From contig JACAAK010000004.1 of NCBI GenBank assembly GCA_025093985.1, forward strand, positions 3,410,001 to 3,474,000: 64,000 nt of DNA, in the 5' to 3' direction. Below, piece by piece: positions 11,477-25,060 of this stretch. The position numbers and the translations under genes are program-made. Each line of letters starts with the position of its first letter. Within the stretch, counting starts at the first letter, position 1. A model generated the notes under the pieces. That model worked only from the letters and a program-made list of their open reading frames with translations, was not told the origin of the DNA and did not search any database. The stretch comes from Calvatia gigantea. Its lineage: Eukaryota > Basidiomycota > Agaricomycetes > Agaricales > Lycoperdaceae.

Positions 11477-14400
11477 CTACGAAACAGCCCGAATCCAGCC
11501 CCGTTTAGCACCATACCCAACAACCTCACCTGCGCATGCACAGGCAGCCGCACCTCCAATAGGTTTTATTACAGTCGCAGTCTTACGTGGTCGGCCTCTG
11601 CTGGCCTTGGTTTTCGGTGCTGCTGCTGCAAGAGCAATGTCGGCGATACATCGCCCTAACCAGTCTTCAATATCCACAAGTGCATCATAACAATCCTTTT
11701 CTGTGAATTGGGTTGTCGAATTAAGTGAAGAAGGGACGGTAGAGTGTGGGAAAGCGGCGCCTTGAGGAAGTGCTGTTGCACGAGGTTTTCGGGGTGCAGT
11801 GGAAGGCGCTTTAAGGTTCTTGTGGCGCAGAAGCTTGGTTGCGAGGTAATGCAACCACTGAAACGTAATATACGAAATATTAGATGGATGAGCGGAGGAA
11901 AAGGGGATATATGCGCACCATGACGTTTGTGAGCGGATGGAAAGCCTCCCAATTCCCCGTCGTGTGCTCGCGCATGAGTCTGTACACATCGAATTGGTAG
12001 TCACCTGGACAGTGGCTATTAATTCTCTCGACACAAAAGGAAAGTAAAATGGGTTAAATCTTCACCTTCACCCATGAACACCTCTTCGTCAAATGGTGTC
12101 CAGTGCACACGTTCAGCAGAATCACCATCCCCAGCGTCCATGCGTGATAGTCCAAGGTCGATTATTGTAGCTTCTACACCATGAACCAAATTGTCCATAT
12201 ACATTCGTTGTGATGTGACTGGTTTGTTTTGACTCTGGTTCAAGGTATGAGTGAGGGAACGCAGGGGCACGGATTTACTTGTTGGAGGTAGATCTTTCAC
12301 AAGAATCTGGCCCCAATGGAGGTCTCGGTGCTGCCAGGCGCGTGTGATGAGCGCTGTGCAGCAGCAAGAAAAGAAGGGGTAGGCTTACCTCGAAGGAAAC
12401 CAGTTGCTCGGCGTGCGCGAGCGCTTTCGCGACTTGCCAGAACAGACTGCAAGCCTGCCTCCAGCCTGTCTTGTTGGGATTCACAAACGTATATGCCTCG
12501 AGATCTGGACCACCATTCGGAAGCACGATGATCGCATACACCTGGGAAGCCGTGAACGTATCTACCACCAAATTCATTGTCAGCAGCGTCTTTCACGTAT
12601 CAATGAATCATAAAACGAACCAGGTCGAATACTCTCCGATCCCTTGCGTTCATGATACTCGTCCCAGAGGTTCAACAACACTTCTGGATACTTTCCCCTC
12701 ACAACATAAGTCTTGAGCAACTTGACAAATTTCTCATGCACCTCCCCCATAGCTCTTGTGACAATAATCTCCTTCCTTACGTCCCTCGCATCCGTCGGCG
12801 CCGGCCCGTCTTCTTCCTCTTCTTCCTCCTCTTGGGTAGTACGCCGCCGAGACTCATCCCGTAACGGTATAACCTTCAACACCACATCCCCAATCCCAAA
12901 TACCTCCGAATAACTTGCTTCACCGATCTTCCTAAACCCAAACTCTTCACGCCGTTTCTCCGCAAGATGTCTAGCATCTTGTAGAATGGGATCAAACGGG
13001 AATGTCTTGATAAAAGCAGAAAACTCATAAGCCCCGCAATGTTCCTGATGACATTCTTCTAGTAGGGGCCGGAGGTATTCTGGGTATTCGGCTTGTTTTT
13101 CTGGGAGTTGTAACGCTTCGAGTTCTCCTGATGCCAAGCCAATATTAAATTGCGAGAATTCCAAGGAGAGGTCAAAGTCTGAATCTGTGGGGGTGGTAGG
13201 CGAAGGTGGGGACGCAGGTGCGCGTCCGAACGAAAAACGGTTGGCGTTAGCCTTGCCATTGCGTATGGGTGTAAGTGTCCGAGGTTTGAGAGGTGGAGAG
13301 GGTATCAGGTTGTATGATGGGTATTTTAGCTGTCCTTGGCCTAATCCTGTTGCAGTTGATGGTGAGAGGAATTTCGCTTTGGGTTTGGAGAAGCGGATAT
13401 CGACATCCTGAACAGGTTGGGACTTCTGAGGTGGTTGGGTTGGGGCGGGTATCGCGGGTTTTGTTAATCTGGGTGGAAGTTTATAAGGCGCCGGAGGTAT
13501 AACAACCTCCACTTTGAGGCCTGAAGGTGGCGGTATCCTGGGCACCGAGGTATTTAGATTCGAAGTGGCGACCAAGTACTTGCGTATAGGAGCTAGGGAT
13601 TTTCGTGATGGTTTCGCAGGTGGTGGGTTAGGTGATGGTAAATAGTCATCATCGCCTTCACCTTCCTCCGAATCGTCAGAAATGACGACTCGGGCAATGG
13701 CGCGTCTTGGTCGCCGGACAGGGCGTAGCTCCGGGCTAACACATTGGGAATCGTCTGCCGCACATCCATTGCTGATAATAATCGGCGGTGATTCAGCACC
13801 AGGTTCATGAATTTCAACTTCGTCGACGGAAGAGTCAATGCTAATGGCTTCCAGGGGTGCAAATGAAGATGGTTGCCGTTGTTTGCGTGTTGTCGCAAGG
13901 TGAGCTTTGACACCGTTGGTTGTCTTATTTACAACGATGTCCGTCCTCGTCACTCGCTTCTCCTGCTTGAGTGTTCGACCCTTCGCATCGAGTACCTCTA
14001 TGTCCATTTGGACAGTTGACAGTGCCTTCGTAGTTACAAGCCCCTTTGGTGAAACCGCGGGCTTTTTGTGCATCTTCGTGGTGGCAACCCTCAAACTCGA
14101 AGGTCCTGGCGAATTCATTGCGTTTGTCGTAATCGTCGACAATGGCAATCTTGTAGGAGTCCTAAGAACGCTTTTTTTGTCACCTGGACCATCCTTTCCA
14201 GCGTCGCGCGTCCGAAGTTTGGCTGTTTCCTGTGCCAAGATCTCCAGAACCTTCGTCCCCCTCTTTGTGTCCTTCCTCGCTGGTGACCTGCTCGACATAA
14301 CGCGCTGTTTCGTCAAAGATACAGCTCTAGGAGGCGATGGAGGTTTAGATTTAACGACGGCATTCGTGCCATTGTTTTCGCGTTTCTTCATCCGTTGGAT

Positions 14401-14601
14401 AAGAGGTATTCGATCAGGTTTCGCAGACTCGGATGGTTTGTCATAGGTGGAATCCTCCGTTGCTGGAGCCTCGATGATGCGCCGTGGACGTTTGCCATAG
14501 ACGTTGATTTGTTTAGTCCTTGTAGATATCATTTTGAAGGTGATGATTGCAGCGCCCAGGAAAAAGAATACTGCAATCGAGAATGAGAGCGAGGCGTCCA
14601 C
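11477..14601 (-). CDS. Haspin-like serine/threonine kinase
   Basis: Haspin phosphorylates histone H3 Thr3 in mitosis and guides the Aurora B complex to centromeres (family knowledge). A long disordered, basic N-terminal half (about 500 residues) precedes the kinase domain. Kinase signs are GEASYSEVFGIGDVVLKVIP (N-lobe with Lys), VLPNGGPDLEAYTF (hinge region), HRDLHWGQILVK (catalytic loop, near 12310) and IIDLGLSRM at the position of the haspin DYT motif. DYQFDVYRLMREHT follows, as in haspins. An acidic Glu run sits in a kinase-domain loop. The C-terminal tail contains SRGRPRKTA, an AT-hook-like core. The start at 14601 gives a hydrophobic first 20 residues; a methionine at 14532 (MISTRTKQ) would remove them. 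The gene is divergent from PSF2. Confidence 0.88.
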
Positions 14602-14874
14602 GTTGTAGAGTTTTGATCAGCGATACTGATCAAGAGATTCTGTGGGTGATTTTCCAAGTCAACATCCAGTCAAGTTAGAGAGCAGATTCAATTACCGTTA
14701 AGTTCAATACAATCACCGTTAAGCTCACGGGCGAGCAAAGACCCAATTGGCACGACCCAAACCAAACTGACGCGTCAAATCACGTGAATCACGTGATCGT
14801 TATCAGTCCCGCCCGTGACAAGTCCAGAAACACGTCCCTGGTCTCCTCATCTTGATTTCCTGCCCATCATAATA
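14602..14874. promoter_or_regulatory. Shared promoter of haspin and PSF2 with ACGCGT and twin CACGTG motifs
   Basis: The interval is 273 bases. It contains ACGCGT at 14770-14775, which matches the MluI cell-cycle box bound by MBF in yeasts. CACGTG palindromes lie at 14781-14786 and 14790-14795, nine bases apart. Both flanking genes act in the cell cycle (mitotic kinase, replication factor), so an MBF-like S-phase control is a reasonable inference. Confidence 0.6.
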
Positions 14875-15735
14875 ATGTCCCTCCCACAATCTCTCCGTGC
14901 TTCAATAACACCTCCAGAACTTGAACTCATAGCAACGCAACAACTCGTCGAAATCATTCCTCTTGTAGCTATGGAGAGAACAGTCTTCATCTCCGTACGT
15001 ACTCACTCCCCTTCCCCCAATCTAAATCCCCCCAAATGAATTTCATCGCGCAGAATCTCTTGCGTTTCCGACATTATTCCATATAATTTGGGACGGGATC
15101 TCCATTGAACAGGGCGTGTACGGACCCCTCCGGCCACCGAGTAAAGCGAAGGTCCCTCTTTGGATCGCAGTCAACCTAAAGACGAAAAGAAAATGTCATA
15201 TCGTTCCACCTCCCTGGCTTACCGTCGGTCCGCTCGTCTTCTTGCATCCACCATACAACACTCCTATTTAATTCTACTTTGCAACGCACAGAGTACCTCC
15301 AAGAACGTTTATCACTTGAAACTTCCAATCCCGCGTTCAGCGAGCTTCCTTTCCGTTATATGGAAATATCCAAAGTCCTTATCGACGTGTGCGCCTCCCT
15401 TCCCCTCTTTTCCCCTCCCTTAATTCGTGTTCGGTGCTGATGCTTGCGGGATGTGATGTAGTGCATCAGATGATCTCGAACAACCCGATAAACTTCGATC
15501 ACTTCTCAAAGATCTACGCGAAGCGCGACAAGCCAAGAGCCGTGAGGGTATCAAACAGCTTGATCACAGCGAACTTAGTGTACGTGTCTCCTCCCTTCTT
15601 TCCTATTCGTATAACTGAAATCATTGGTAGTTGCCTAACCTGAGTGCGATGGAAATCAACGAAATCCGACCCTACTTTGTCGAGGCAATGAGTGTATTGT
15701 CCAACTTGGCTCTCCAGCCAAGAATGGATGAATGA
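14875..15735 (+). CDS. PSF2: GINS complex subunit Psf2 (DNA replication)
   Basis: Part of the GINS tetramer, which joins Cdc45 and Mcm2-7 in the CMG replicative helicase. Five exons splice cleanly to a normal-length Psf2 of about 200 residues: MSLPQSLRASITPPELELIA, then GVYGPLRPPSKAKVPLWIAV, KRKCHIVPPPWLTV, EYLQERLSLETSNPAFSELP, and LPNLSAMEINEIRPYFVEAM. Introns begin at about 14995, 15218, 15389 and 15580 with GT donors and AG acceptors. The stop is TGA at 15733-15735. The start ATG at 14875 begins the conserved N-terminus, so it is firm. Confidence 0.96.
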
Positions 15736-15925
15736 CACAAAATACTCCAACAAGAACTAGGCGGGCTCATCATCGCTAAAGAATCACGACACATACATAC
15801 CTGTATACCAAACAAGAAATCATATGTAAATCGTTATAGAAGTCATGAAAAAATTCGAGAAAAAAAATATCTCGTGCGTGGAGATGTGTGATAAGATTTC
15901 AGGAACACAGTCCTCAACCCATCAT

Positions 15926-18900
15926 TCACTCCACCGATCGCGCATTCAACTTCTCCAAAAGTGTGTCCAACTTTTTCTTCAACTCATCAATCTCTTTCAA
16001 AATTGTAGCCTCGCTCGACTACAACGCACGAAGAAAAAAAAGCATTAACAATTTCCTTGCCACTCCGTCACCAAGAAAGAAAGAAACGCACCTGAGTAGT
16101 ATTCGGGAACCCTTTGATCAACAACTCAAATGGCACTCTGCTAATCTCCATGCCAGGGCAAGAAGGATCATCCACAGCCGGATTCCTATTCGCCGGTGTA
16201 TCCGCTGCAGCCTCATCATCCCCGCGGAACCAATTCTCCACCCAGGCATTTCTGCCAGAACTCAACGTGGATTCGTAAAGCGCGATGACAGTGAGCGGGA
16301 TAAAGAAGATGAAAGACATAAAATAGCGGTTGAACTGAAGGAGGAAATGAGCATCAAGGTTCAGATTTCAGTCAGTGGATATTGAATATGCGCGGACCTT
16401 GGTGTAGTTCTTTTCACTCAGGTGGAAATATGGGAACATCCTAAGCGAACACTTTAATACCGAGTAACCCCACAAAAAATTTGCTCAGGACTCACTCAAA
16501 TGGAGCAATGAGTACCGCTTCAATCAGGTTGAAGGGTGCCGGATAGACGAAAGAGTCGGGAGCACGAATCATGCCCACAGTTTTACCGGCGAAGAATGCA
16601 AGATATTGGGCTTCAGCATTATCAACGACCTAAGCGATTTTCAATCGGTTTATAAAACGTAGGGCCATAATCAAGTAGATTACTTACATCAGAGTATGCA
16701 GACGAGAACAACGAGATAAGGACGTTGAGGAGCACGATAGCCGTCACAGCGTTCCAGCTGTATTGCGACGAGTGTCAGTATTTTTAGAATACTTTAGAAT
16801 ACTCAAAAGTGAAAAACCCTCACAAGTAGTAAAGGAGAAGACCGACGGGACTCGTGCTATACTTTCCATAGTCAGGCGACCTTGACCCACCTCAGTAATG
16901 TGATTTTTTTTAATGATATTGACATTGTGTACTCACTGCAGAAGCGCTTGAACGAGAATGTTGACAACCTGGTTGAAACTCCATCAAAAACGGGAAGAAA
17001 AAAAAAATCCAATCCCTTTCACTCACAGTGGTAGGGGATTCAATAGTTCCGTCTGCTGCATCCAGAGCGAATAGAGCCTGCGCAAAACCAATGGCAAGGA
17101 CAGAAAGAAGCTATGGAGGGATGAGCAAGACTAATCAGCGAAAGTAAGTTGACCTAACAGACCGCGAAAAAGATCCCAGACTCCTTCAACATCCGAGCAA
17201 CACAGATTTGCATAGTCCCAATATATCTTAACGCAGTTTCGATCAACCCGCCTAGATGTGAACCGAAATACTCACTTATAACCATCAAAGACCGTAATGA
17301 TTCCTGTCCCCTGGTTTCAGCCACTGCCCTCTCAAAGTGGTAGATACGGACTCACTCATCCAGATGAAGGGGGCAACGCAACTCAGCACTTGGAAACTGC
17401 GCAACCTCCAGAAAACACCCTCGTCATCATCTACCGTTCGCATACCAACTACGCGTAAAACGAAGGCAGCGAGGAGTAGAGAGTCCGTGATAAGCGAAAC
17501 GACGTTCCAGAAAGAGAAAGCGCGCCACCAGGTGATGAAGCGCAAGAGTTTGAAGAGCTATTGAGTGTTTAGTAACTCTGAAAGCGACCAAAGAGAGAAT
17601 AAGATACCTTAAGGAAATCTGGGAGAGGGTCAGTTATATTATTGTCGGGGAAAGATAGCACTTGCCTTCAAGAAGGAACGAAAGAGACATGACATACAGA
17701 ACAACCTCCCAAGCATCAAAGGTGCCATGTCTGACATCAATCTTGTCCAGGGGCTCGCGTACTGTGCACACCGGAAGATTTAGCAAAACTCCAAAGAAAT
17801 CTTCAAGTATTAGCGTACCGGCCTGCGAGTACACTACAAGGAAGAAAAGCCAAATTAAGATACGAAAAATGTTCTGGTACCTACACGATATCGTTAGAAA
17901 ATCGAAATGCAAAGGGCATAGGATAAGCTACCTTGGTACAGACAACCTTGAGGCGTCAACGCGACTAAGGAAGGTATAGTCGCGTGTCTGAGAGTACGGA
18001 ACATCTGATTCTGTTAAGTATTGGGCCACCCTCGTGAACATGCACACATACAATCAATATCATGGTGCTTATTGTTGATCCTGAACCAACTCCCCGGACC
18101 ACAAAGCTTTGACAACTAGAGAATGGGGTGAGTATGCAACGACTGAATAGTTAAGAGTAGCTTACCTTCTTGAGCTTCACTCGAGGACAAGAAAATGGTG
18201 CTGTATTGGTTACGTCACTCATAGCCCTTGCTAGAGGTGCGTCTCACATACCAATGCTGGTCAATAGCGCTCTCAAGTGCACTAGATGTCTCACTAATAT
18301 CTCCGTCGACTTGCACATACTGGTAACGACTGGACATGACCTCCATCAACTTATCCTTCGGGAAAAGATGGACAACCCTCCTCGCCAACACCTCACAGGC
18401 AATAGCTTGATTAATGCAGTCAGTCACCTGAAAGATCCATCAGGATGAGCTAGGGAGCGCATACGAACCACGTCCATAATTCTCGCCATAATCCGCAGGA
18501 TTGTGGTTCGCATCCCACATAAACTCTGCACGAGCGCGTAACAAACAATAAGGTAACTGTCATACGACTTGTGTGAGCCGAGCCGAACAAGAACGGGCGG
18601 AGCATAATTTGACACTGCCATGCAAGATAACTCACAGCGTCCTCAAAGTCACCAGCGGCACCGCGGAAGGCGTAAATGACTTGGGGAGTTATAACTCGAC
18701 TCGTAGCTTCGTTAATGCTCTCTGGATCAACCTCCACAGGGAGCAATGTGAGAGTTAACTGCGCGGAGGCGCTTGACCAGTTCTAGGAACGGGAAAAACC
18801 GTGAACACAAGCTCTAATCCTGTCGAGCGAACTAAGAAAAACATACTGGTTATGGTCTCTGGTGACGGATGGCCGGTGGTGGGTAAGATACGGCCGCCCT

Positions 18901-18940
18901 CCTCACCATGGCCATTTGAGGTTCCTGCAAAGTCCGACAT
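15926..18940 (-). CDS. YVC1-type TRP vacuolar calcium channel
   Basis: TRP-family cation channel that releases calcium from the vacuole in yeasts. The N-terminus MSDFAGTSNGHGEEGG is followed by a cytosolic domain (VITPQVIYAFRGAAGDFEDA, ACEVLARRVVHLFP). Membrane segments include YQNIFRILIWLFFLVVYSQ, WEVVLYVMSLSFLLEG, WNVVSLITDSLLLAAFVLRV and LRSFQVLSCVAPFIWM. The pore region and last helix are around 16740-16690, reading AVTAIVLLNVLISLFSSAYS, followed by FAGKTVGMIRAPDSF. RYFMSFIFFIPLTVIALYES (near 16325-16265) is a further hydrophobic segment. The C-terminal end is a predicted short coiled coil, SSEATILKEIDELKKKLDTL, with TGA at 15926-15928. At least ten introns are present. No lesion was seen. 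Confidence 0.88.
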
Positions 18941-19066
18941 GGTGGTGGGAGTGAAGGATGCAACCCAAAGATTTACGACATTACGACGGACGTCATTCCG
19001 AAGACGGATCTAAACATATCAGGCCTGCCAAACAGGCACAAAGGTCGTTGTGATCTTGCTTCCACC
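18941..19066. promoter_or_regulatory. Short divergent promoter between YVC1 and ARPC3
   Basis: Only 126 bases separate the two start codons. A GACGTCA element (18989-18995), resembling a CRE/ATF half-palindrome, lies in it. Whether it is used is unknown. Confidence 0.4.
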
Positions 19067-19774
19067 ATGCCGGTCGGTATTCCACCTCTCCATGGCGATA
19101 TTTTATTGAATAAAATTACAGGCATATCATTCTACGTTTAATGAGGCACCAGATGTGCGCCAGGTCGGTAATATGGCCGTTTTGCCGTTCAGAACACGCA
19201 TTCGCGGTCCTGCGCCCATCGGTATATTCAATCTACGTCTTCATTATCTCAAAACTAAGGATAACTCTTCACCACAGGTGACCCGTCACAGTACGATATT
19301 ATAGACGAAACGCTCGATCTCTTTCGCGCCAACTCTCTCTTCCGCAACTTTGAGATTAAAGGCCCTGCGGACCGCACGCTCATCATCCTCATTCTCTACG
19401 TTTCCGACTGTCTCGCCAAGCTTGGCAGTCAACGTACATCGCCCTCGCAAATCGAGGCTGGGAAGCTGCTGAACACCCTCTCAGTGGAGAGTTTTCCTAT
19501 CCCTGGTGATGCTACTTTCCCCCTGAACGCACATTATGCCCCTCCCGCTGGTCGTGCTGATGCAGGTGTGTCATCAATCGTCGTGATCTGCGCGCTATTT
19601 CGTATACTGATCGACACTGCCGTAGAGTACTTACGTGGTTACCTGACGCAGGCGAGACAAGAGCTTGCTGCCCGTTTGGTAGAAAAGCTGTACGCAGATG
19701 GAACAGGCAAACCCAGCAAGTGGTGGATGTCCTTCCAAAAGAGACGGTTCATGAATAGGAGCTTGGGTTCATAG
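19067..19774 (+). CDS. ARC18: Arp2/3 complex subunit 3 (ARPC3, p21-Arc)
   Basis: Subunit of the Arp2/3 complex that nucleates branched actin filaments. Exon 1 is only two codons (ATG CCG) before an intron; the next exon gives AYHSTFNEAPDVRQVGNMAV and then PFRTRIRGPAPIGDPSQYDI. DPSQYDIIDETLDLFRANSL and GPADRTLIILILYVSDCLAK follow. The last exon reads EYLRGYLTQARQELAARLVE ... KWWMSFQKRRFMNRSL and stops at 19774. Length (about 175 residues) is normal for the family. The stop lies 61 bases from the stop of NOB1 on the other strand, so the two 3' ends must be very compact or overlapping. Confidence 0.95.
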
Positions 19775-19835
19775 ACCTTCCTACCAACACTGTACATTAT
19801 CAATGGTAATCAGGGATATTCACATTGCACTACCA

Positions 19836-21467
19836 CTACTTGTGTCGTCTCCTCTCATTCGGATTCTTCTTCCCGTACCCAATAATAGGCATATCGCCAT
19901 CCATCTTTGAACTCCTCATCGTCCTGCCTTTTCCACCACTTCCAACGCTGAGGATTTCAGGTACCCAATCTGGGTCCATCCAGCTACTGACACCAGCACC
20001 AACATTACCTTCGACACCCTTGCTAATCATTCCTTTAAGCATCCTAGCCTCCTCGCGCTCTCGCTTCCCATCTGCCCGTTTCTTAGCTCGCATCCATTCT
20101 GCTTGGTCTTCCCGCAATATAAGTCCCTCCCCAGGACCCGTCTTTGCCGATCCAGGTTTTGGTGCTGGGATTGAGTATTTCGTTCCGCGAATACGGTATT
20201 GGAAGTTTGGTTTTAAATGTACCTGCATTACAGGCGCATCTTTCGCTGCGTTTGGTGCTGAGATAGTCACAGTTGCTCGTAGGAGCGAAGGATTGCCGCA
20301 GGATGGGCAAAACTTCTTTGAGTGATCTTTACAAATCCTAAAAAAAATCGGATTAGATTGGCATCCACCTCAGGAATATGCAGGTCCAAGAGAAACTCAC
20401 TTAAAACAGGCATGACACCGCAAGACGTAATTCCTCACCTTCTGAATCCTCTTCCCGTCCACACTCACAAGATTCAGTCCCATCTGCAACAACACATTTT
20501 GCATCGCAAAATCAGCAGTCATGCACCCCGCACCGATGAACTCGCCCTTTGCCTTCCCTCTTCCATTTTTTGGGTCATCATCCGGCAGGAGATCGAGGGC
20601 GCGGGATTTGTGGATGGCAGCATTTTGTGGTGTGATCCATTCGCCTTCACCGTCGTCTTCGTCAGACGGATCGTCGTAGAGTTGTTGTGGGGTCGGTGAG
20701 TCAGCCGGTTGGGAGACAGGTTCGCCTGGGGATGGTACGGGGGTTGGAACTTCTTCGCCATTCTTTACCGGATGTAGTTCTACTTGTAGGGGTTCTAATT
20801 GTTCTTCCCCGTCTAAATTTTCATTGATCTCTATCTGCTCAGGTGGAGGTTCAGTTCCGTCTGACACACCCTCAGGTTAGGGGTTTTATCCTGAGGTCTT
20901 CGATCTGTTGGGTAACAGCATTTGTTGAAGACTGTGCCGATTGAGCTTCATGTACCTCGTCCTCTGTTGGCGGACTTGGCTACTGGTCCGCAATTAGTTA
21001 GTAAATTCTTCATCCCCCCAATCGCAACACTTACCCCGGTCACTTCTTCTCCAGTCGCCTTCTCCTCCTCCTTTTCCTTCTCTTTCTTGTACTCTTCACT
21101 CAACATCTGCGTCAATGCAACCACACACATATCTGCATGCGAAAGCACCGAATAGTCACCGGTCTTCTTTGCCCACTGTATTACTAATGTACCAGAACCA
21201 TCATCAACAACCTTTGGAGTAGCGATGCACCAAGGAGCACTCACCAGCAGACAAACTGACAGCATCCGGACTCTTCACAGCGACCTTGACACCAGATAAC
21301 AACCCCAACTTTTCAAAATGCTCTCGTGCACGACTATCTTTCAATTCTGCAAGAACTTGCGGAGTTGTGTAATATGTCTCTGCTAAACCACGGAGAGGAG
21401 ATAAGGACAAAAGCGGCCCAGCATCGAGCACAAGACTTTTGCATTTTGGTTTCTGTGCTTCCGTCAT
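19836..21467 (-). CDS. NOB1: NOB1, 20S pre-rRNA D-site endonuclease
   Basis: PIN-domain nuclease that makes the final cut of 18S rRNA in cytoplasmic pre-40S particles. The PIN domain opens with SLVLDAGPLLSLSPLRGLAE and AREHFEKLGLLSGVKV, followed after an intron by KKTGDYSVLSHADMCVVALT. An acidic disordered linker follows (EEQLEPLQVELHPVKNGEE; DDPSDEDDGEGEWITP). The zinc ribbon is split by an intron: LRCHACFK joined to ICKDHSKKFCPSCGNPSLLR, giving two CxxC pairs. The C-terminus is basic, ending GYGKKNPNERRRHK. The start was taken at 21467 (MTEAQKPKCK); an in-frame methionine at 21527 would add 20 residues. All expected domains are present. Confidence 0.93.
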
Positions 21468-21668
21468 TTCGTTGTGGTGATCTGTAGGTCCAAGATTATG
21501 GATTTTTCTGAAGGGTCCATTGATCAATTAAGCACGTGACAAATCGGCCGAGTGATCGATTCCGTTAATGGATGGCCGAATGCACCGAGGCGCTCATATC
21601 TCAAATCGATAAAACCGCTATGCTGAATGTTCAAACCCCCCCAAAAATCTCCTTAGTACTAGCTTACA
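21468..21668. promoter_or_regulatory. Divergent promoter between NOB1 and LEU2 with a CACGTG box
   Basis: A CACGTG palindrome lies at 21533-21538, about 70 bases upstream of the chosen NOB1 start and 130 upstream of LEU2. CACGTG is bound by bHLH factors in fungi. No CCGG-N4-CCGG Leu3 site was noticed. Confidence 0.4.
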
Positions 21669-23050
<1,382 letters not shown>

Positions 23051-23343
23051 GTAACGATAGCGGTCTATGATGGGAAGTTTGAGGGTAATTTAGAAGAGAT
23101 GTATCTAGCTTTTAAATGTAGTTATATGACAAAACGGAAAACATCATAGCAGGCGGTAAGACATACTCAAAGTCCAAAAAAAGCATAAGGTCTATAATTG
23201 TCCGCAGCTCCCACCAGCATTAATTAATCTTGTCCTTGGTGGGAGAACATACTGTACACACATTCCATTCTGCATGTCTGGTGAAGCTATTTAATATCTT
23301 ACATTGTGTCCTCCACTGGATAGCAGAGGCCGCAACCAAGTGT

Positions 23344-25060
23344 TCATGACATATCTATCCATGATTGCCTCACTTGGCTGACAGACTGGCGGTTTCCCCG
23401 GATCTCATCTCCGTTTTCATGCTTGGCCCTGAAGGGTGTAGGTAATGGGCCATATTCGTGAAACGTTGCAATTTCGACAGACTGCCTGACGATCGGATGA
23501 TGACGATCCTCTTGAGCATCGCAAGTGAAGGACTCTGACAGGAAGGGCATCATCTCAACGGCATACTGTTTACAACATGAGCGGGAAGGAACAAGCAGTA
23601 AAAATCCGGGTCCACCCACTTGAACCATGAATAATCGGTAATCACAAGACGGTAACAGATCACTGGGTAGGTGAATTTCTCCCTCAAGCCAGCGGACCTC
23701 TGGGACCTCAGGTTCATATGACCCCAGTGGCTTCCGCCACACGGCAGCCTGAATAACCTCCGTCTCCTCCTCGTTCGCGGTCACTTGATAAGGTGAACGT
23801 GTTGCGGGGCCTACGTCACCACAATAATTGATATATTGGAGGAGACGAACGTCAATGAGCTGTGGCGACGCAAGGTGACCGAGGAGTTGGGAGTCGGCCC
23901 CAGAGATTGATAAGTAGCATGGCAAGACCGTCCCTCGAGCATAACATTGCTTCCCGTTGCGTTAGTTTGGTAACAGTGAATGTTACATTTATATTCACAT
24001 ACCGGCTTTGCTAGCCAGAGCTAAAGAAAATCAATTGATTAGTATTTAAGACGCGAGGGTTAAGAAGGAGAAGACCGACGTTGCAAGTAACTTGGGTCTG
24101 CCGTCCCTGGAAACTCCCCATAAGTGTTACTAAAGGATTGGCCGTCCATCCCGCTGGGTCGCTTCCAGGTCCCGGGAGCGGGGTTCCTTCTAGATATGCT
24201 ATCTGTCTCTTCTCGGATGCAGGGAGGGCTATGACTTTCGGTACATATACCACATTCGTGCCCACCCTGCAGTACGTCGATGTCGGGTCACAAGAAAGAC
24301 GAGGCGTACGCACCTATCATTCATCCTCAACTTCCCATGCCCAACTACCAATACTATTTCGTATCTCACCGTCACCCCAGAGCCCTGCGTAAAGGTCGGA
24401 GGTAATGTATACGTTGCAGATACGATATCATCTTGTCCGTCCCCGAGCTCTACTGCTGTCGGGAAGGGAAACGAAAAAGGGAAATGGTAAATTCCCTGCA
24501 TCTTCCCGTCATATTTCCTGTCCCTGGAGACACTACACTGGCCCGAACTGGCAAGGATCTCCGATGGTGTCCTTTGAATACAACTCGTGTTTATGATTCA
24601 AAAACACGAATTCGCGTTTCTCGAGTTTCTCGGATTTACCGGCAATAAGCCTCCCCTTGATCTAGCCGCCCGTCAAAGTGCGATACGATGACATACAGTT
24701 CCATGGACCCACGTTCAGCGCCAAGCTATGAATGCTCATCGTGTTATCCAGCTCCAACTCCAGAACGCCTTTCACTGAATCTCCACCAATGAACCTCGGC
24801 ACATTCCCCAGTGAACCCGGTAAGGGTGACCTGCAGGTTAGCCTGAGCGTTGCCCATGGTTTTGGAGCACCTTTTTTTGTGAGAAATAGTCTGTGCTGAA
24901 CGAAATTCGAATGTAACTGTTGTGGGTGAGGGATCCCACCGCCTAAAGCGCCCCAGTATTCGTCGAGTATCATACTATCTGCATTAAGCATCCTAGGACT
25001 TGCAGCGGTGTTGCTCTGTGGGGGAAAGGATAGGTGTTCGATGTCTGGGAATCCCTCCTT
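23344..25060 (-). pseudogene. Arrestin-like PY-adaptor family, copy A (decaying)
   Basis: Paralogue of the intact copy C and sister of copy B. Recognisable exons in order are KKGAPKPWATLRLT, FIGGDSVKGVLELELDN, FLNHKHELYSKDTIGDP, YHFPFSFPFPTAVELGDGQ, GTNVVYVPKVIALPASEKRQ, LLGHLASPQLIDVRLLQYIN, LPSDLLPSCDYRLFMVQVGG and EIATFHEYGPLPTPF. One base is inserted near 24541-24544 (gcccgaac where copy B has gccgaac); this turns FGQCSVS into FGPV-stop. The N-terminal disordered segment with the PPxY motif of copies B and C is missing: the open frame meets a stop near 25070. It therefore probably makes no full adaptor. Start is not assignable. Confidence 0.75.

Noticed and set aside
13907..14446. 179-codon open frame on the plus strand
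   Set aside because: Antisense shadow of the disordered N-terminal half of haspin.
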